This document shows, piece after piece, positions 34,332-45,460 of a stretch of 64,000 nucleotides of DNA (its first letter is position 1; every line of letters starts with the position of its first letter). The stretch is from the NCBI GenBank assembly GCA_964023275.1, contig OZ029913.1, positions 40,415,757 through 40,479,756 on the forward strand. The letters run 5' to 3'. The notes under the pieces are model-generated. The model was not told where the DNA came from. It was given only the letters and a program-made list of their open reading frames with translations, and made no database searches. Source of the DNA: Norana najaformis. Lineage: Eukaryota > Annelida > Clitellata > Crassiclitellata > Hormogastridae. The translations under genes and the position numbers were made by a program.

Positions 34332-35968
34332 CATTCGGCCTCGTCTTCTGCGGGATCTGGCAAATGTCGGACGTTACAATGTGTACATCTTCCATAATGC
34401 ACATGTGCACTATCTCAATGGACCGTTACCTGGGAATCAAGGATCCGCTGAAGGCGCGCAACCGGTCCCGATTTATCGTCATGGTCAAGATAATTACCGT
34501 CTGGCTGTTGTCATTGGCTATCGCCTCGCCGCTCATATTCATCGGTCTCAACCGACCGGAAGACATCCTTAGTCGAGATCTCCAGTGCGCCATCTTCAAC
34601 ACCCAGTTCCTCGTCTACGGATCCCTGGCCGCGTTCTTTCTGCCACTCCTTGTCATGCTTGTCACCTATTCTTTGACGATCCAGATGCTCAGCAAGCGTG
34701 CCAGGCAGCTGGAACGACGAGCCAGGGAGGGCATGCGTCGCTCGTTGTCAAGGAAACGCGACCGGAAGTCGCATCAGCCGGAACCGGTCGAGGTGTCGAC
34801 GACGACCCGAAATACGACATCTAGCGGCGGCATGACGACGGTCAGCAGCAGCGGGTCGCTGGAAGAAGTCAACAGGCGACAGAAAGGATCCGACAGAGGT
34901 ACACTGGTGATCGAAAGGGGTAAGAACGGAACCGGAAATGGCCAATCGGCGGCCGGAAGTGGTCCATCGGCAAAACAAGTCGGATACCGGAGGCTATTCT
35001 TGAGTGTCGATGAGAACAAGACGACTTCCGGTTGCCTCGTGAGGACTTCGCGGAGACCATATCTCGCGAGGCCACTCCTCAGGACGTGCGAGGAGATGCA
35101 AAGGATAAAGGGACAAGAGGAGATGAAGGACGCGGAGAAGTACGAGAGAGAATGCCGCGTTCCAAAAGGCGTGTCTTTCGAAGGGGAAGAACGGGACGTG
35201 ATACAGTACAACGATCTGGGTGATATAGATTGCCCGGATGCAGGACAGGACGCCGAGGGGCTGCTCTTTCGAGACTACCCTGGAACGCGGTATCGCCACT
35301 CCTGGATACTTAGCGATCGAGGTCTTCCCTCTGTTAACAACAGAGCTCCTGAAGGCCGTGATACAACCAGCGATCCAGATTCTACCACCGCCGCCGCAGC
35401 AACAACCACCTCTTGTTCCTGTTCTTCTTCCACTGCCCTTTGTTCCTGTTCTTCCCCTACTTCCGCTGGTCCTTCATCAAAGTTCTGGTCGCTCGTACGT
35501 AAGCATACAGCAGCGATCCTGAACACTAGACTGATCCTGCCACGCCGTCGATGTTCCTCGAAGGACCAAGCGCGTCAGTCTTCGTCGTTGAGTTCCGTCA
35601 AGACGGAGCAGAAGGCGGTCAAGGTCCTTGGGACGATGTTTGTCCTATTCGTCGTCTGTTGGGCTTCGTTCTTCACCGTTAACCTTTCGATGGGACTCTG
35701 CTCCGACTGTCAGTTCCACGAGACGATGTTCAAGTGCTTCCTCTGGTTCGGCTATTCGTCCAGTATGCTCAACCCCATCATCTATACCGTCTTCAACAAG
35801 GCCTTCAAGGCGGCCTTCGTCCGTCTGCTGACCTGCGCGCCCTGCAGGGAGTGGACGAAGACAGGTGCTGTCACCTACCGGATCCGACTCAGCGAACGGA
35901 GGCCTAAAACTCAGAACTCTGTCTGGATCAGATCTAAGACTATCAGGCATAAGGAGACGAGGCTCTGA
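34323..35968 (+). CDS. HTR2: 5-HT2-like serotonin receptor, exon 2 (TM3 to C-terminus)
   Basis: It encodes residues 142-689. Extracellular loop 1 is YWPFG, with C151 at 3.25. TM3 has D158 (3.32, the amine-binding aspartate) and DRY at 175-177 (SIMHMCTISMDRYLGI). TM4 has W202; C230 lies in loop 2. TM5 reads VYGSLAAFFLPLLVMLVTY: G241 and S242 at 5.42/5.43 and the GSLAAFF word match vertebrate 5-HT2B and argue against dopamine or octopamine receptors, which carry serines there. Intracellular loop 3 is long, about 310 residues, basic and Ser/Thr-rich. TM6 starts KVLGTMFVLF, as in 5-HT2. W588 is at 6.48, but 6.50 is S590 instead of proline. TM7 has Y619 and NPIIY (625-629). Helix 8 ends with C646 and C649, possible palmitoylation sites. 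The stop is TGA at 35966-35968. The acceptor is GTAG|GTTACTGG. Confidence 0.92.
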
Positions 35969-35973
35969 TGGAG

Positions 35974-36112
35974 CGCCTTCGAAAGGTACTTAGAAGGCCT
36001 TCGAATGGTACTTAGAAGGCCTTCGAAAGGTACTTAGAAGGCATTCGAAAGGTACTTAGAAGGCATTCGAAAGGTATTTAGAAGGCCCTAGAAAGGTACT
36101 TAGAAGGCGTTA
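35974..36112 (+). repeat. 22-bp tandem repeat in the receptor 3' UTR
   Basis: About six copies of GCCTTCGAAAGGTACTTAGA plus AG begin five bases after the receptor stop codon, and the last one runs into GGCGTTATACAG. The unit equals the upstream part of a common LINE/SINE tail in this window (GAGGTACTTAGAAGGCGCTA at about 3150). It contains the near-palindrome CCTTCGAAAGG, so transcripts could form repeated short hairpins. Confidence 0.85.
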
Positions 36113-36379
36113 TACAGACTGCATTGCATTACATGGTACTGCACTGCATTCCACTGCACTTCATTACCTGCCAAAGAAAGTAAACCTTTGTTTAAATTAC
36201 TTTGTGGACCACACTTAGAATATTATGTCTCCGCCTGGTTTCAGACGAAGGCTTGCTCACGGGTAATGAGATAGTCGCAGACAGGTTCCTGAATCAACGG
36301 CGCTACATAAATGTCCAAATGTATTCATCATACGCGCAGTCACACATACATAGGCCTACCCCAAAAGACAACATGTCTG

Positions 36380-36640
36380 ATTAATATCAATACTGCTATT
36401 GATGTTATTGAGGTGTGATTAATGTGAATACTGTCTGATAATTATTTTGTCATTTCTCATTAATATTAATAATAATATGTATAGATTATCGATAATTATA
36501 TGTATGTATTAATTTATAATTATTAGTTATATTAATTGGTAATAATTAATTAATAATAATATGTGTACTAATAATAATAACGGAGCCCGGACATGGGACA
36601 GGACGTCGATGAACTGCTCTTTCAGTCACTTAATACTAAT
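36380..36640 (+). repeat. AT-rich degenerate repeat (TCTGATTAATATTAA)
   Basis: TGTCTGATTAATATCAATAC and related ATTAATAATA words fill this interval and recur at 36930-36975 (TGATGTCTGATTAATATTAA twice). It is non-coding. The region between the receptor and NALF has no recognised gene. Confidence 0.6.
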
Positions 36641-36648
36641 AGTGGGAC

Positions 36649-36814
36649 GCGATGGTGTAGTGGTATGGTCGTTGCCACGTCGCGGGTTCGAATCGTAGCG
36701 ACCTTGGACAAGTTGCTCACCCACAATTTTCTGTGAGGAAGGCAACGAGAAACCACCTCACTCACCTCATCCCCGGATGGCATAAAGCCATTGGACCTGC
36801 CTTCGGGCAGAAAC

Positions 36815-36901
<87 letters not shown>
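36649..36901 (+). mobile_element. tRNA-derived SINE, family 3, with (ATC)n tail
   Basis: The head GACGCGATGGTGTAGTGGTA is a clear tRNA-like A-box, with B-box CGGGTTCGAATCG about 35 bp on. The body includes CCCACAATTTTCTGTGAGG, AACGAGAAACCACCTCACTC and CATTGGACCTGCCTTCGGG. It ends with about 87 bp of (ATC)n. The tRNA-related head, non-tRNA body and simple 3' repeat are the classical SINE layout. Confidence 0.8.
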
Positions 36902-37142
36902 CTAATGACGTTTTATTTGCATGAAGATGCTTGATTAATATTAATGATGTCTGATTAATATTAATAATGTCTGATTAATGCAGAGCCACTTCAGTATCCG
37001 TTCTATACAGGGGTAACGCTGTAGAATGCAGTTCCATGGAATTTATTCTGCGCCACATATTTCTTGTTTCATAAAGTTCGTGTAGGAATTAACGTAGCGC
37101 ACGCACACAATGGAAATTCCTTCGCGGCTGTGTAACGGGAAG

Positions 37143-37162
37143 GTTTCCATCGTCATGGAAAC
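37143..37162 (+). promoter_or_regulatory. Inverted repeat resembling an RFX X-box
   Basis: GTTTCCAT-CGTC-ATGGAAAC has perfect 8-bp arms around a 4-bp spacer. RFX sites have similar arms (GTTNCCATGGNAAC) but usually a spacer of 0-3 bp. It lies about 2 kb upstream of the NALF coding start in ordinary-composition DNA. Regulatory function is inference only. Confidence 0.25.
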
Positions 37163-37289
37163 ACCGACACGTCATTCCTACAACAATGTTTCTCTTGTCA
37201 GAGGAGTCCCATCCTCACGCTCATCCTCCTTCTCCTCCGTTTCTTCTTCTCTATCGACGACCTATTCGCAAAATCCCTCAAAGACCCGT

Positions 37290-37440
37290 TAATCAATTCA
37301 TTCAATGAACAGTTCATCAATTCGTTCAATTATTATCAATTCACTCGCCGACCAATTCCTCAAGGCCAATGCAGCAATTCACCAATTCATTCAAAGACCA
37401 ATGCATTCATTCACAGACCAGGCGTCAACTTTATTCTTTG
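37290..37440 (+). repeat. Degenerate CAATTCATTCAA repeat
   Basis: Words such as CAATTCATTCAATGAAC, CAATTCACCAATTCATTCAA and AGACCAATGCATTCATTCA recur every 20-30 bp. It is non-coding. Confidence 0.5.
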
Positions 37441-38029
37441 ACACATTTGGCCTACTATTAATAATCACAGAATAATTTATGTTTTATTCGATAGATGTCA
37501 CCGCTTGTTCGATCGTCAGAGTTAATAGTCTGAACGGGTTTATCTTTCATTCGCAAGATGGACAACAGCCAGTGGCGCGGCACATTCGTTTGTCCCTAAG
37601 TTTAATAGTCTTTCGAGGCGAACACATTCAACATGCTACAAAAACTTCGGTCCTCGAGAGGCTTGTTCTAATCTAATCAAATATCATCTGATCTGATTAG
37701 ATCTGAACCGATCGCATCTCATCTGTCGATTAGTCCGTTTGTGCGAGAAAATGACTTATGCTGTAAAATCAAAAATACATATCTTTGTGTTTGTGCGGCA
37801 TTCAGTATTTCTTTCTCTGTGGCTGAGTGTTATTCTGTTTGTCTGCCTTTGTGGCTGTGCTTCTACCTTTGTTTGCTTGCTCTGTTTTGTTTTGTATTCA
37901 ATTGTTTGTGTGTTTGGACTCCTCGCTCAGCAAATGGACATATGGTGGCGTTTTAATAAATGCATTACGTACTTACTTACTTAGTCCGAAAAAGATGGAA
38001 TTTAGCCAAAAGAAAGAGAAACAGACAGG

Positions 38030-38058
38030 GACTGAGAAAGGGTCACAGAGAGAGAGAA

Positions 38059-38089
<31 letters not shown>

Positions 38090-38926
38090 GAGAGCGAGAC
38101 AGACAGACAGACAGACAAACAAACAGAGAGAGAAAGTGAAAGAGAGAGAGAAAGGCTGAGAATTTGACAGAAATTCAGAGACACAGACATAACCAAGAAC
38201 AAGGTCAGAGAAAGAGAAAGAGACTGAGATAGCGAGTCAGAGATTGAGACATAGAAACGTAGACAGGGATACAGGCAGAAGAGAGAAACCAGAAGCAGAT
38301 ACAGAAACAGAACAGAGAAAGACAGACACAGAGACTGAACCAGGCCAAGAGACAGAGACAGAGAAACAGGAAGAGACAGAGACAGAGAAACAGGAAGAGA
38401 CAGATACTCGTTCGATCGGCCATCATCGTCTTTCAGAGGATTATTAATATCTACCGATGCACTCGATCGTGGTCGATGCCTTCGCGGCATCGCCATCACC
38501 AACCTCCTCTGCCTCATCCTCTGCTGCTGCTGCTGCAGCTGCTGACGATTATTAAACCGCCTTGTCCTGTACGTACATCAGTCGTTCCGCTTGCCATGCG
38601 TTCTGCGATTGTGCAGCCAGCCAGCCGATGTGCATGTTGCTGCTGCTGCTGACTGCTGTGCTGCGATGTTGATGCTAGTGACAGACAGACAGACAGATAG
38701 ACAGACAGACAGACAGACACACAGCCAGACAGACAGACAGTGACAGAGACAAGCACGACACGAAGACATACACAATGACAGAACAAAGATACAGACAGAC
38801 AGACACACGGCCGTCTCCGTGCCAGCTGCTGTAGCTTTCGGCGCATCAAGAAGAAAGCGCCGATGGCACTAATGTCTCGACGCCTGAATAAGTCAAGATC
38901 AGACGCAAGGACAAACAGACAGACAT

Positions 38927-38970
<44 letters not shown>

Positions 38971-39110
38971 GAAGACAGACAGGAAGACAGAAACACGCAG
39001 AGATAAAAACATCTGCAATGAGACAGAAAGCGCACGAGGATGACAGAGAAAGTTCGAGACAGAGAAGACAGACAGAGTGAAAGAGAGACAGAGACAGAGA
39101 AACTGATGGC
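38030..39110 (+). repeat. Purine-rich and (GACA)n low-complexity block upstream of NALF
   Basis: GAGAGA runs at 38050-38150, CAGAGACAGAGAAACAG words to 38410, a (CTG)n patch at 38520-38550, and (GACA)n at about 38680-38720 and 38910-38980. Minus-strand frames rich in Cys/Leu/Ser/Val come from (TGTC)n and are not genes. 38420-38670 is more complex but unrecognised. Confidence 0.85.
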
Positions 39111-39149
39111 ACGGGATCAATCCAGTTTTCGAAAGGTCATCTGGAGACA

Positions 39150-41003
39150 TTGAAAGCGGATCATGACATATTACAATACATTACATCAATTTACGTGGCT
39201 GGCCACTCCTTAGGAAAACAATATGTCATGTTCTGGCGTCCGACTCCTTCTGACCAGAAGTCCACTGTTGACCCGATAACTCGAGGATTCGAACCGCAAT
39301 CGTCGGCTGTTCTGCTGGTGACGCTTACCATTCTAGTGATGTCTTGCTATTGTCTGAAGGAGCAAGAACAAACACCAGTTCCAGTCAGAGAGAAACCAGA
39401 GGTAATACATCTACCACTTCTGGTCGACGAATTCGCGCAAGGCTCGCGAGAACAAGCACTACTTCCGGTCAGGGAGAAACCGGAAGTAAAACAAGTTCCA
39501 CTCCTATCTGAGGAACCGGATTCTGTAACACAAGTTCAGTTTCCGGTCGATGAGTACGCGCAAGTCTCGCGAAAACGAGTACCACATCCAGTGAAGGAGG
39601 AACCGCAAGTAAAACATGTTCCATATCCCGTCGAAGAATTGGATCCTTCGACGGCTCCTGGTTCGACAGACCAGGTCAAGGTGAAAGTCAAGGTCATGAG
39701 ATCGGCGTCTGAGGATCAATGGTTCACGTCGTCGGATCAACAGACCATGACGCGAGATACACGGTTCCGGTCTACTGGATCCAGTTCAGGTTACGCGGGA
39801 CCTCTAGTGGCATCGAGGGGAAAAGGATCCGGGTCTAAAGAGTCGAGTTCCGCGCCCACAACTTTTCGAAGGTACGCGATAAAAGCTAAGAAGTCTTCTA
39901 GGATTCTAAGGTCCTCGCTTAAAGCTCAAAGGTCCTCGTTCAGAGGTCCTAGGTATTCACTGAAAGGTCAGATGTTCTCGTTCAAGGGTCCAAGGTCCTT
40001 GGTCAAGGGTTCAAGATCTTCGTACGAAGGTCCAAGGTCCATACCACCCACGTCGACATCGAACCGTGCAAATGGACCGTCCAATATTTCGCTCGAACCT
40101 CTCTCCCTCCACGAAGAGGTCACGCTTGAACAATTACCCGCCATTCCAAGCTTCAAATCCAATATACCTCATCGCCGCTCAACGTCACGGTCATGTGACG
40201 GCGTTACGAACTCGGAAGAAAATCAGTCAAGCGAGACGCCACGAAAGATTCTATCCAAACATCGCCTTCGACACGAACGTCATCGCTTGACTTTCGCCTC
40301 ACATCCGGCGCAAAGACCTCTGCAAAGGGACGGAGACGATCACGTGATATTCCGGATTAGCCACTTCCACCGCGAGACTGGATGCGAAAACGAGAGGAAG
40401 ATGCGGAACGGTCGTCATGGCAACCGATTGGAAGCCAGGCGACGTCATATGCAAGAACGCTTCGTAGGTCGTGAACCGGACGTCAACAGCGGAAGTGTAT
40501 CACGGTCCTTGACCTTGGCATCACCTGAGGTTCAGTGCCTTGTATTGAGTCGCGAAATGACGCTTCGGTTCTGCTCTGGAGAGGACCTGTTCCTCTCTAA
40601 CGCCTCATCCTCTACCACTGTTTCGTCGGCTTCCTCCTCTTCTTCCTCCCTCTGCTCTTTTCCATACTCATCCTCTTTCCCCTCCTTTTCTTTCACCTTT
40701 TCTTCCTCTTCATCCTCCTCATCCTCATCTTTTTCGCAACCGCAGGCTTCCTCCTCCTCCTCCTCCTCATTCGAACGAAGCAGTCAAATCCTCGCCGTTC
40801 TTCGACTGAGGTTCTGCGACCATCTTCGAGGTCTCGATGCCCTTGACCTTGATCTCCTGGACTCAAACTGCGTCCATTCGCTCATCAATCTGGTGTACGC
40901 CGACGACCAGGCGGCCGAAATCTATGGTCAGTTCGAAAGACTACTGGCACAGTTCGACTGCGATGACCATTACTCGGTCTGCTGGAACTGCGAAGACTGC
41001 AAG
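39150..41003 (+). CDS. NALF: NALCN channel auxiliary factor (NALF/FAM155, NLF-1 family), exon 1
   Basis: 618 codons open to the donor GCAAG|GTGTGG (GT at 41004), phase 0. Family members are ER/plasma-membrane proteins that help the sodium leak channel NALCN mature and reach the surface. Residues 53-68 (VLLVTLTILVMSCYC) are a likely transmembrane anchor, where vertebrate members also have one. Residues about 70-170 hold Pro/Glu repeats (PVREKPEV, VDEFAQ, VDEYAQ). About 247-300 is a 7-residue repeat; about 484-546 is Ser-rich. The conserved block begins near 570: YGQFERLLAQFDC at 592-604, YSV at 608-610, NCEDCK at 613-618, which joins TAYKNWLC in exon 2. The start is uncertain: M1 at 39150, or M27 at 39228. 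The N-terminal part is not conserved in the family, so its length is normal but its sequence is private. Confidence 0.72.
39895..40050 (+). repeat. 21-bp in-frame tandem repeat inside NALF exon 1
   Basis: About seven degenerate copies of AGGTCCTCGTTCAAAGGTCC give the 7-residue repeat RSSFRGP / RSLVKGS / RSSYEGP. The period is a multiple of three, so the frame is kept. The segment is basic and likely disordered. Confidence 0.75.
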
Positions 41004-41279
41004 GTGTGGTCAGTTATCTGTCCGGTTGTCTCTGTCTGTCTATCTTCCTGTGTTTGTCTGAATGCGTCTCTGGACCCTTTTGTCTGTGTTTCACTCTCTG
41101 CTTGTCTGCTTGTGTGTCAGTCTCTGTCGGCCTTTCTGTGTCTCTGTATCTCTGTATCTGTATCGGTATGTTTGATTTTGCCTCTGTCTGTCTCGTGACT
41201 GTCTGACTGATTCTATTTCTTCTTCTCTGTTTATATCTTTTTCCGCCCTTCGTGTTAGTGTGAAAAGCTATTCCTCGTT

Positions 41280-41640
41280 CGTTCGTTCGTTCCTTCCTTC
41301 CTTCATTTAGGTAGGAAAAGAGGAAAGAAGGACGGAGAAAGAAGATGAGGCGAGGGAGAAGGGGGAGTAGTAGAAAGAAGATGAGGTTGAGAAGTAGGAA
41401 GAGGAGGTAGAAGAAGAGGAGGAAGAGGGAGGAGAAGATGGGGAAGACGGGAAGAAAGATGACTGATAAAAGCGGAGGTAGAAGTTGAGGATGAAGAGAA
41501 GGAGGATGAAGAGGATGAAAAAGAACAAGATAAGGATGAAAATTTAGAAGATGAAGACAATCATGATGACAACAAGGAAGAGGATGATGACGAAGTGGAT
41601 GAAGTGATTTATGGAGTGGCAACCCATTTTCATCCTCTTG
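41280..41640 (+). repeat. GA-rich tract with (GAAGAT)n character
   Basis: (TTCG)n/(CTTC)n at 41277-41303 is followed by about 300 bp of AGGAAGAGGAGG and GATGAAGA words. Ser/Phe/Leu/Pro-rich minus-strand frames are artefacts. Confidence 0.85.
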
Positions 41641-41914
41641 CCTCGTTATGGATGTGACGAGCATCGACTAAATGGCGGAATAGATTGTTTAGCCGCCAAA
41701 GGTCGTTTTCGAAGATGATTAAAAACGGACCGGCACGAATCTGGAATAATAGACGTTACTGACCTCTATCAAAAAATGCGCTCGACCGCCATCTTGTGAT
41801 GAGTGACGTCAACGTTTATATATCGCCTGTGTGAACCTGCGATATGGTGGCGTTCGCCTTGTAATGTAGAGTATGAGGATTCTTCGATGCATTTGATTCT
41901 GCTCAGTATTTATT

Positions 41915-42035
41915 GTCTGTGTACCTTAAAACGCACATATTTAGATCAATTAAGTAGTCATTTATGCAGCGCTTTTGAAAGGTATTTGAAAGGTGCTATG
42001 TTAAGTGTAGTGATACATCCATACATACATACAAA
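41915..42035 (+). mobile_element. L2-like LINE 3' end
   Basis: CTTAAAACGCACATATTTAG, GCGCTTTTGAAAGGTATTTG and AAAGGTGCTATGTTAAGTG parallel the 3' end of the LINE at 28155-28250 (CTTGAAAACGCACTTGTTTA, GAGCGCTATATAAGTG), and both end in (ACAT)n. Confidence 0.7.
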
Positions 42036-42544
42036 GTGTCAGCTGGTTGGGCTCGAAATGTGTACTCGTCCGCAGCGTTAATTCGAGACACAGTCGTTTA
42101 GTTTCGTTTGATTTCATATAATTAAATAAACGAACAGTTCATGGACAACAGTACTTGATTCGATAACATACAGTGTCAAAGCGCATGAATCTTACTACGC
42201 CATTTGTTATTCACATTGAACACATGACACACTACTGCTACAATATGTTTTTCGCGCTCCTTTAACAATGCACCCGTAATCGCTTTATATAGGCTGTTTT
42301 TCGTTTAGCTTGTCTTAGCATGTTTCCCGCTACTGCGCAATCTTGGGATTTTCAAAAAAAACCTGACTCATGACAACGAAGGCTTGACGTTTTCCGCGTC
42401 CATGTGACGTAGTGCACGTCGGCAAGAATCACTGCCAACGTCAACATGCCTGCATGCAGGGCGCCGCTAGCCAATCACAACAAATAAACAACACGATTAC
42501 TCATTTACATGACGTTACGTAAACTACCAATACAAATGCGCTTA

Positions 42545-42610
42545 AAACATGCTAAATGATAATCAGAAAATCACACATACATACATACATGCCTGCATAC
42601 ATATATGCAT
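42545..42610 (+). repeat. (ACAT)n microsatellite
   Basis: CACATACATACATACATG and related words; short open frames here are repeat-driven. Confidence 0.7.
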
Positions 42611-42719
42611 GTATATACGTAGTAAATACACGGAATCCATGTGGCTGGCACAAGGCAGGCACGTGCATTTCCAGGCTAGGAGGCAGAAAACCTTTGTACA
42701 GATCTATGCAGATCCCGCT

Positions 42720-43075
42720 TCTACCAACTATGTCAAATCTGAGTCATAAGACAAAATTTATCCTTCGACGCCGCTGCGACTCATGTCCACTCCTTTATTC
42801 TGATGCGTCTAGACTGTTGCAACTTTTGCTGGACTTAGATTCTGGAATTCTCTCCCTGTATCTGTTCGTTCTGCTCAGTCGCTTGCGTCTTTCCGTTCTA
42901 ACAGGTAAGACTTACCTTTTTCAAATTTGTAGGCTTCTCTCTGTCTTAGTGGACTGATCTTCGGGATATTGACCTGATTGCTGCTTGGCTTTGATGTGCC
43001 ATCGGTTGATGCCTTGTGCATTAGACACCGGCGCGATAGAAGTTACTAATTACAACTACAATTACAACTCAGTAC
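42720..43075 (+). mobile_element. LINE C-terminal fragment with tail family A
   Basis: Frame 42805-42900 reads FAGLRFWNSLPVSVRSAQSL then ASFRSN, the conserved end of L2/CR1-like ORF2 proteins. It is followed after about 80 bp by GGTTGATGCCTTGTGCATTA and CCGGCGCGATAGAAGTTACT, the tail family A motif. This copy links tail family A to an L2-like coding region. Confidence 0.75.
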
Positions 43076-43545
43076 TACGGGCCTTCCGAAGTTGACGACG
43101 GCTTCAGTCCTTCTTCGACTGCGCCACCCGAATCGTCGTTAATCTGCCAAACTTCTCGCGAGTTTCGAGCTACAAGCGAGATACATTGCACTGCCTTCCA
43201 GTCGAGGACAGAATTCTATTCAAGTTTCTCCCCTTGAGATGAGCTTATACAGTCTGTGCGGCCCCAGATACATCAGAGAGCTCTACATTTTTTGTCTGGA
43301 TCCAGCCAGGTCAGTTATTGTTGCGTTGAGCAGCCCGTGGGGACTTGTTGGTCATATGCCTCGCTTTCTTCTGAACTGGACGGTCCTTTGGAACAATCTT
43401 CAACCGAAGTACGTTCTGCTCCGCCAAAGACAGATCAAGAAATATTTCCAACTTGTCTACAATCGCACTTTTAGATCTGTTAGAAAGCCACGTTTGGCGC
43501 CCTTGTGAGGTTCTTGAAAGGCGCTATATAAAAATACAGATACAT
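43076..43545 (+). mobile_element. L2-like LINE 3' fragment
   Basis: In shifting frames it encodes FFDCATRIVVNLPNFSRVSS, KRDTLHCLPVEDRILFKFL and then pieces like YTVCAAPDTSESSTF. This parallels VLNCAARVVANLPKCSHISD and TLHWLPISERIRFKVLL in the LINE at 27785-27910. It ends GAAAGGCGCTATATAAAAAT. At least three frame breaks. Confidence 0.8.
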
Positions 43546-43640
43546 ATATTCATGCGCAATTGCTTAACGCCATCGATTTATGCTCTGTCATTAGATAGTG
43601 GTGCTATATAAATGCCGCAAAAATGGAATAAAATATAATA
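43546..43640 (+). mobile_element. SINE family 1 3' part
   Basis: CGCCATCGATTTATGCTCTG and TCATTAGATAGTGGTGCTAT match the tail of the SINEs at 2763 and 53825 (CGCCATCGATTGATCCTGTC...). The tRNA-like head is missing. A further fragment of a similar tail (GGCGTTATATAAATGTTCAG) follows at 43705-43725. Confidence 0.65.
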
Positions 43641-44099
43641 AACAAAACATAAATAATATCAGACTAAGGCATCCTGAACAAAAGCAGCACTGTTGAGGTG
43701 TTTTAAAGGCGTTATATAAATGTTCAGGTACAGACAGGGAACCTTCTTCGTCAGATAGTGAGGCTTAAACATAGAGGCAAGCATATGCAGACAGAGAAAT
43801 AAACAGACAAGGACGTAGCGAGACACGCAAGTACAGAAACACACACAGATAGGCACAATCCCGCATACACAGACACTCAAATATACGTGCAGATGGACAA
43901 ACTGACGGACATATAGCCAACACTGCGTGCGTTTGCATATATGTCCACGGGTGTCCATGTTTGTGTGGTTATGTTCGTGTCTGTTCGTGCCATTTGATAT
44001 TCGCCTCTGTTTTCCTTGATCGAACGTCGAACCTGGAAACACTGCGTTACATGGCGAGGAGGGCTCAACCAAACAGCAGCAGCAACAGCACTGCGTTTT

Positions 44100-44255
44100 T
44101 TATACGAAAATCCAGACAGACAGACGGACAGACGGACGGACGGATAGACAGAGAGACATACATACATACAGACAGACAGACAGACAGACTGACTGACTGA
44201 CTGACTGACTGACTGACTGACTGACTGACTGACTGACTGACTGACTGACTGACAG
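44100..44255 (+). repeat. (GACA/GACG)n then (GACT)n microsatellites
   Basis: CAGACAGACAGACGGACAGA runs to about 44185, followed by a pure (CTGA)n run at about 44188-44252. Cys/Leu/Ser/Val frames on the minus strand are artefacts. Confidence 0.95.
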
Positions 44256-44799
44256 CCAGATATAAATGCTAGCGAGCGGGAAGACATACGAGATAATACC
44301 AAACCGAGAGGCAGACACCGAAAGACAGACGCATGCAGACAAGAAGACAGACAGGCAGACAGACAGAATGGCTGTCGTGACAACGTGGGCGGTCGTTGTT
44401 TATCTGAGGCGTTTAGATTAAAAACGCACGACAGTCACATCTCTAGCGAAAAGAAGCATTTTATTAAAAACTAAACACCAACCTAGAATTTAATTATAAA
44501 TGTTTATTGATTTTTAACGCTTGGTGATAGGTCAGTGCGCTAAAATTAATAATTAATTATTTACGCTTAATGCTTAATTATTTATTGTTAGATGTTTCAA
44601 TGATCGACGGACAGATCAAATGGATGAATGCACGAAAGAATGAATAGATGATTGAATTAATTAACGAATGAAGAAACGAACGAATGAACGAACGAATATT
44701 AATTAGATATTTCTCCTCCCTTGGGAAATGTTCGCATGCGTTGGGAAGGAGTTATGGGACTTGCTAAAACCAGCGTCGGAACATTGAAGGCATTGGTCC

Positions 44800-44945
44800 A
44801 CAGTATTTTCCACAGCTTTTGTATCGCTTTTGAGAGGTTCTTAGAAGTCGCTATATAAATGCGTATGCATCATGTATACGAATATACATGTATACATACA
44901 TACATACGTACATACACACATACATACATACATACATACACGTAC
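44800..44945 (+). mobile_element. LINE/SINE tail with (ACAT)n
   Basis: CGCTTTTGAGAGGTTCTTAG then AAGTCGCTATATAAATGCG is the shared tail motif, followed by (ATAC)n to 44940. Confidence 0.6.
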
Positions 44946-45114
44946 AAAGAAACACGTGATTCGAATGTACGTATGTCACATATAATTATATATCCAAGGT
45001 TCGAAACCTTGAGTTTCCCAAATGAAGAGATCTGCAGTGGACGCAGCCAGTCAGACATGACTGGCTTCGTCTAGTGCAGACTAGAAGCAACCATGCCTGA
45101 CGAGAAATGAAGGA

Positions 45115-45460
<346 letters not shown>

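Noticed and set aside
34364-34980. Dopamine D2-like or octopamine receptor as an alternative identity
   Set aside because: TM5 has GSLAAFF with glycine at 5.42, not the serine pattern of catecholamine receptors, and TM6 begins KVLG as in 5-HT2. The 5-HT2 identity is therefore preferred, though a phylogeny would decide.
38002-39150. Several overlapping Cys/Leu/Ser/Val-rich frames on the minus strand
   Set aside because: Produced by (TGTC)n and (TCTC)n microsatellites; all three frames stay open over the same bases.
39275-39300. B-box-like word GGTTCGAATCC on the minus strand inside NALF exon 1, suggesting an exonised SINE
   Set aside because: No matching A-box or SINE body was found around it, so a chance match is as likely.
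41014-41664. 216-codon minus-strand frame
   Set aside because: Part covers a GA-rich tract and part covers TCTG repeats. No domain; composition is Leu/Phe/Ser/His-biased.
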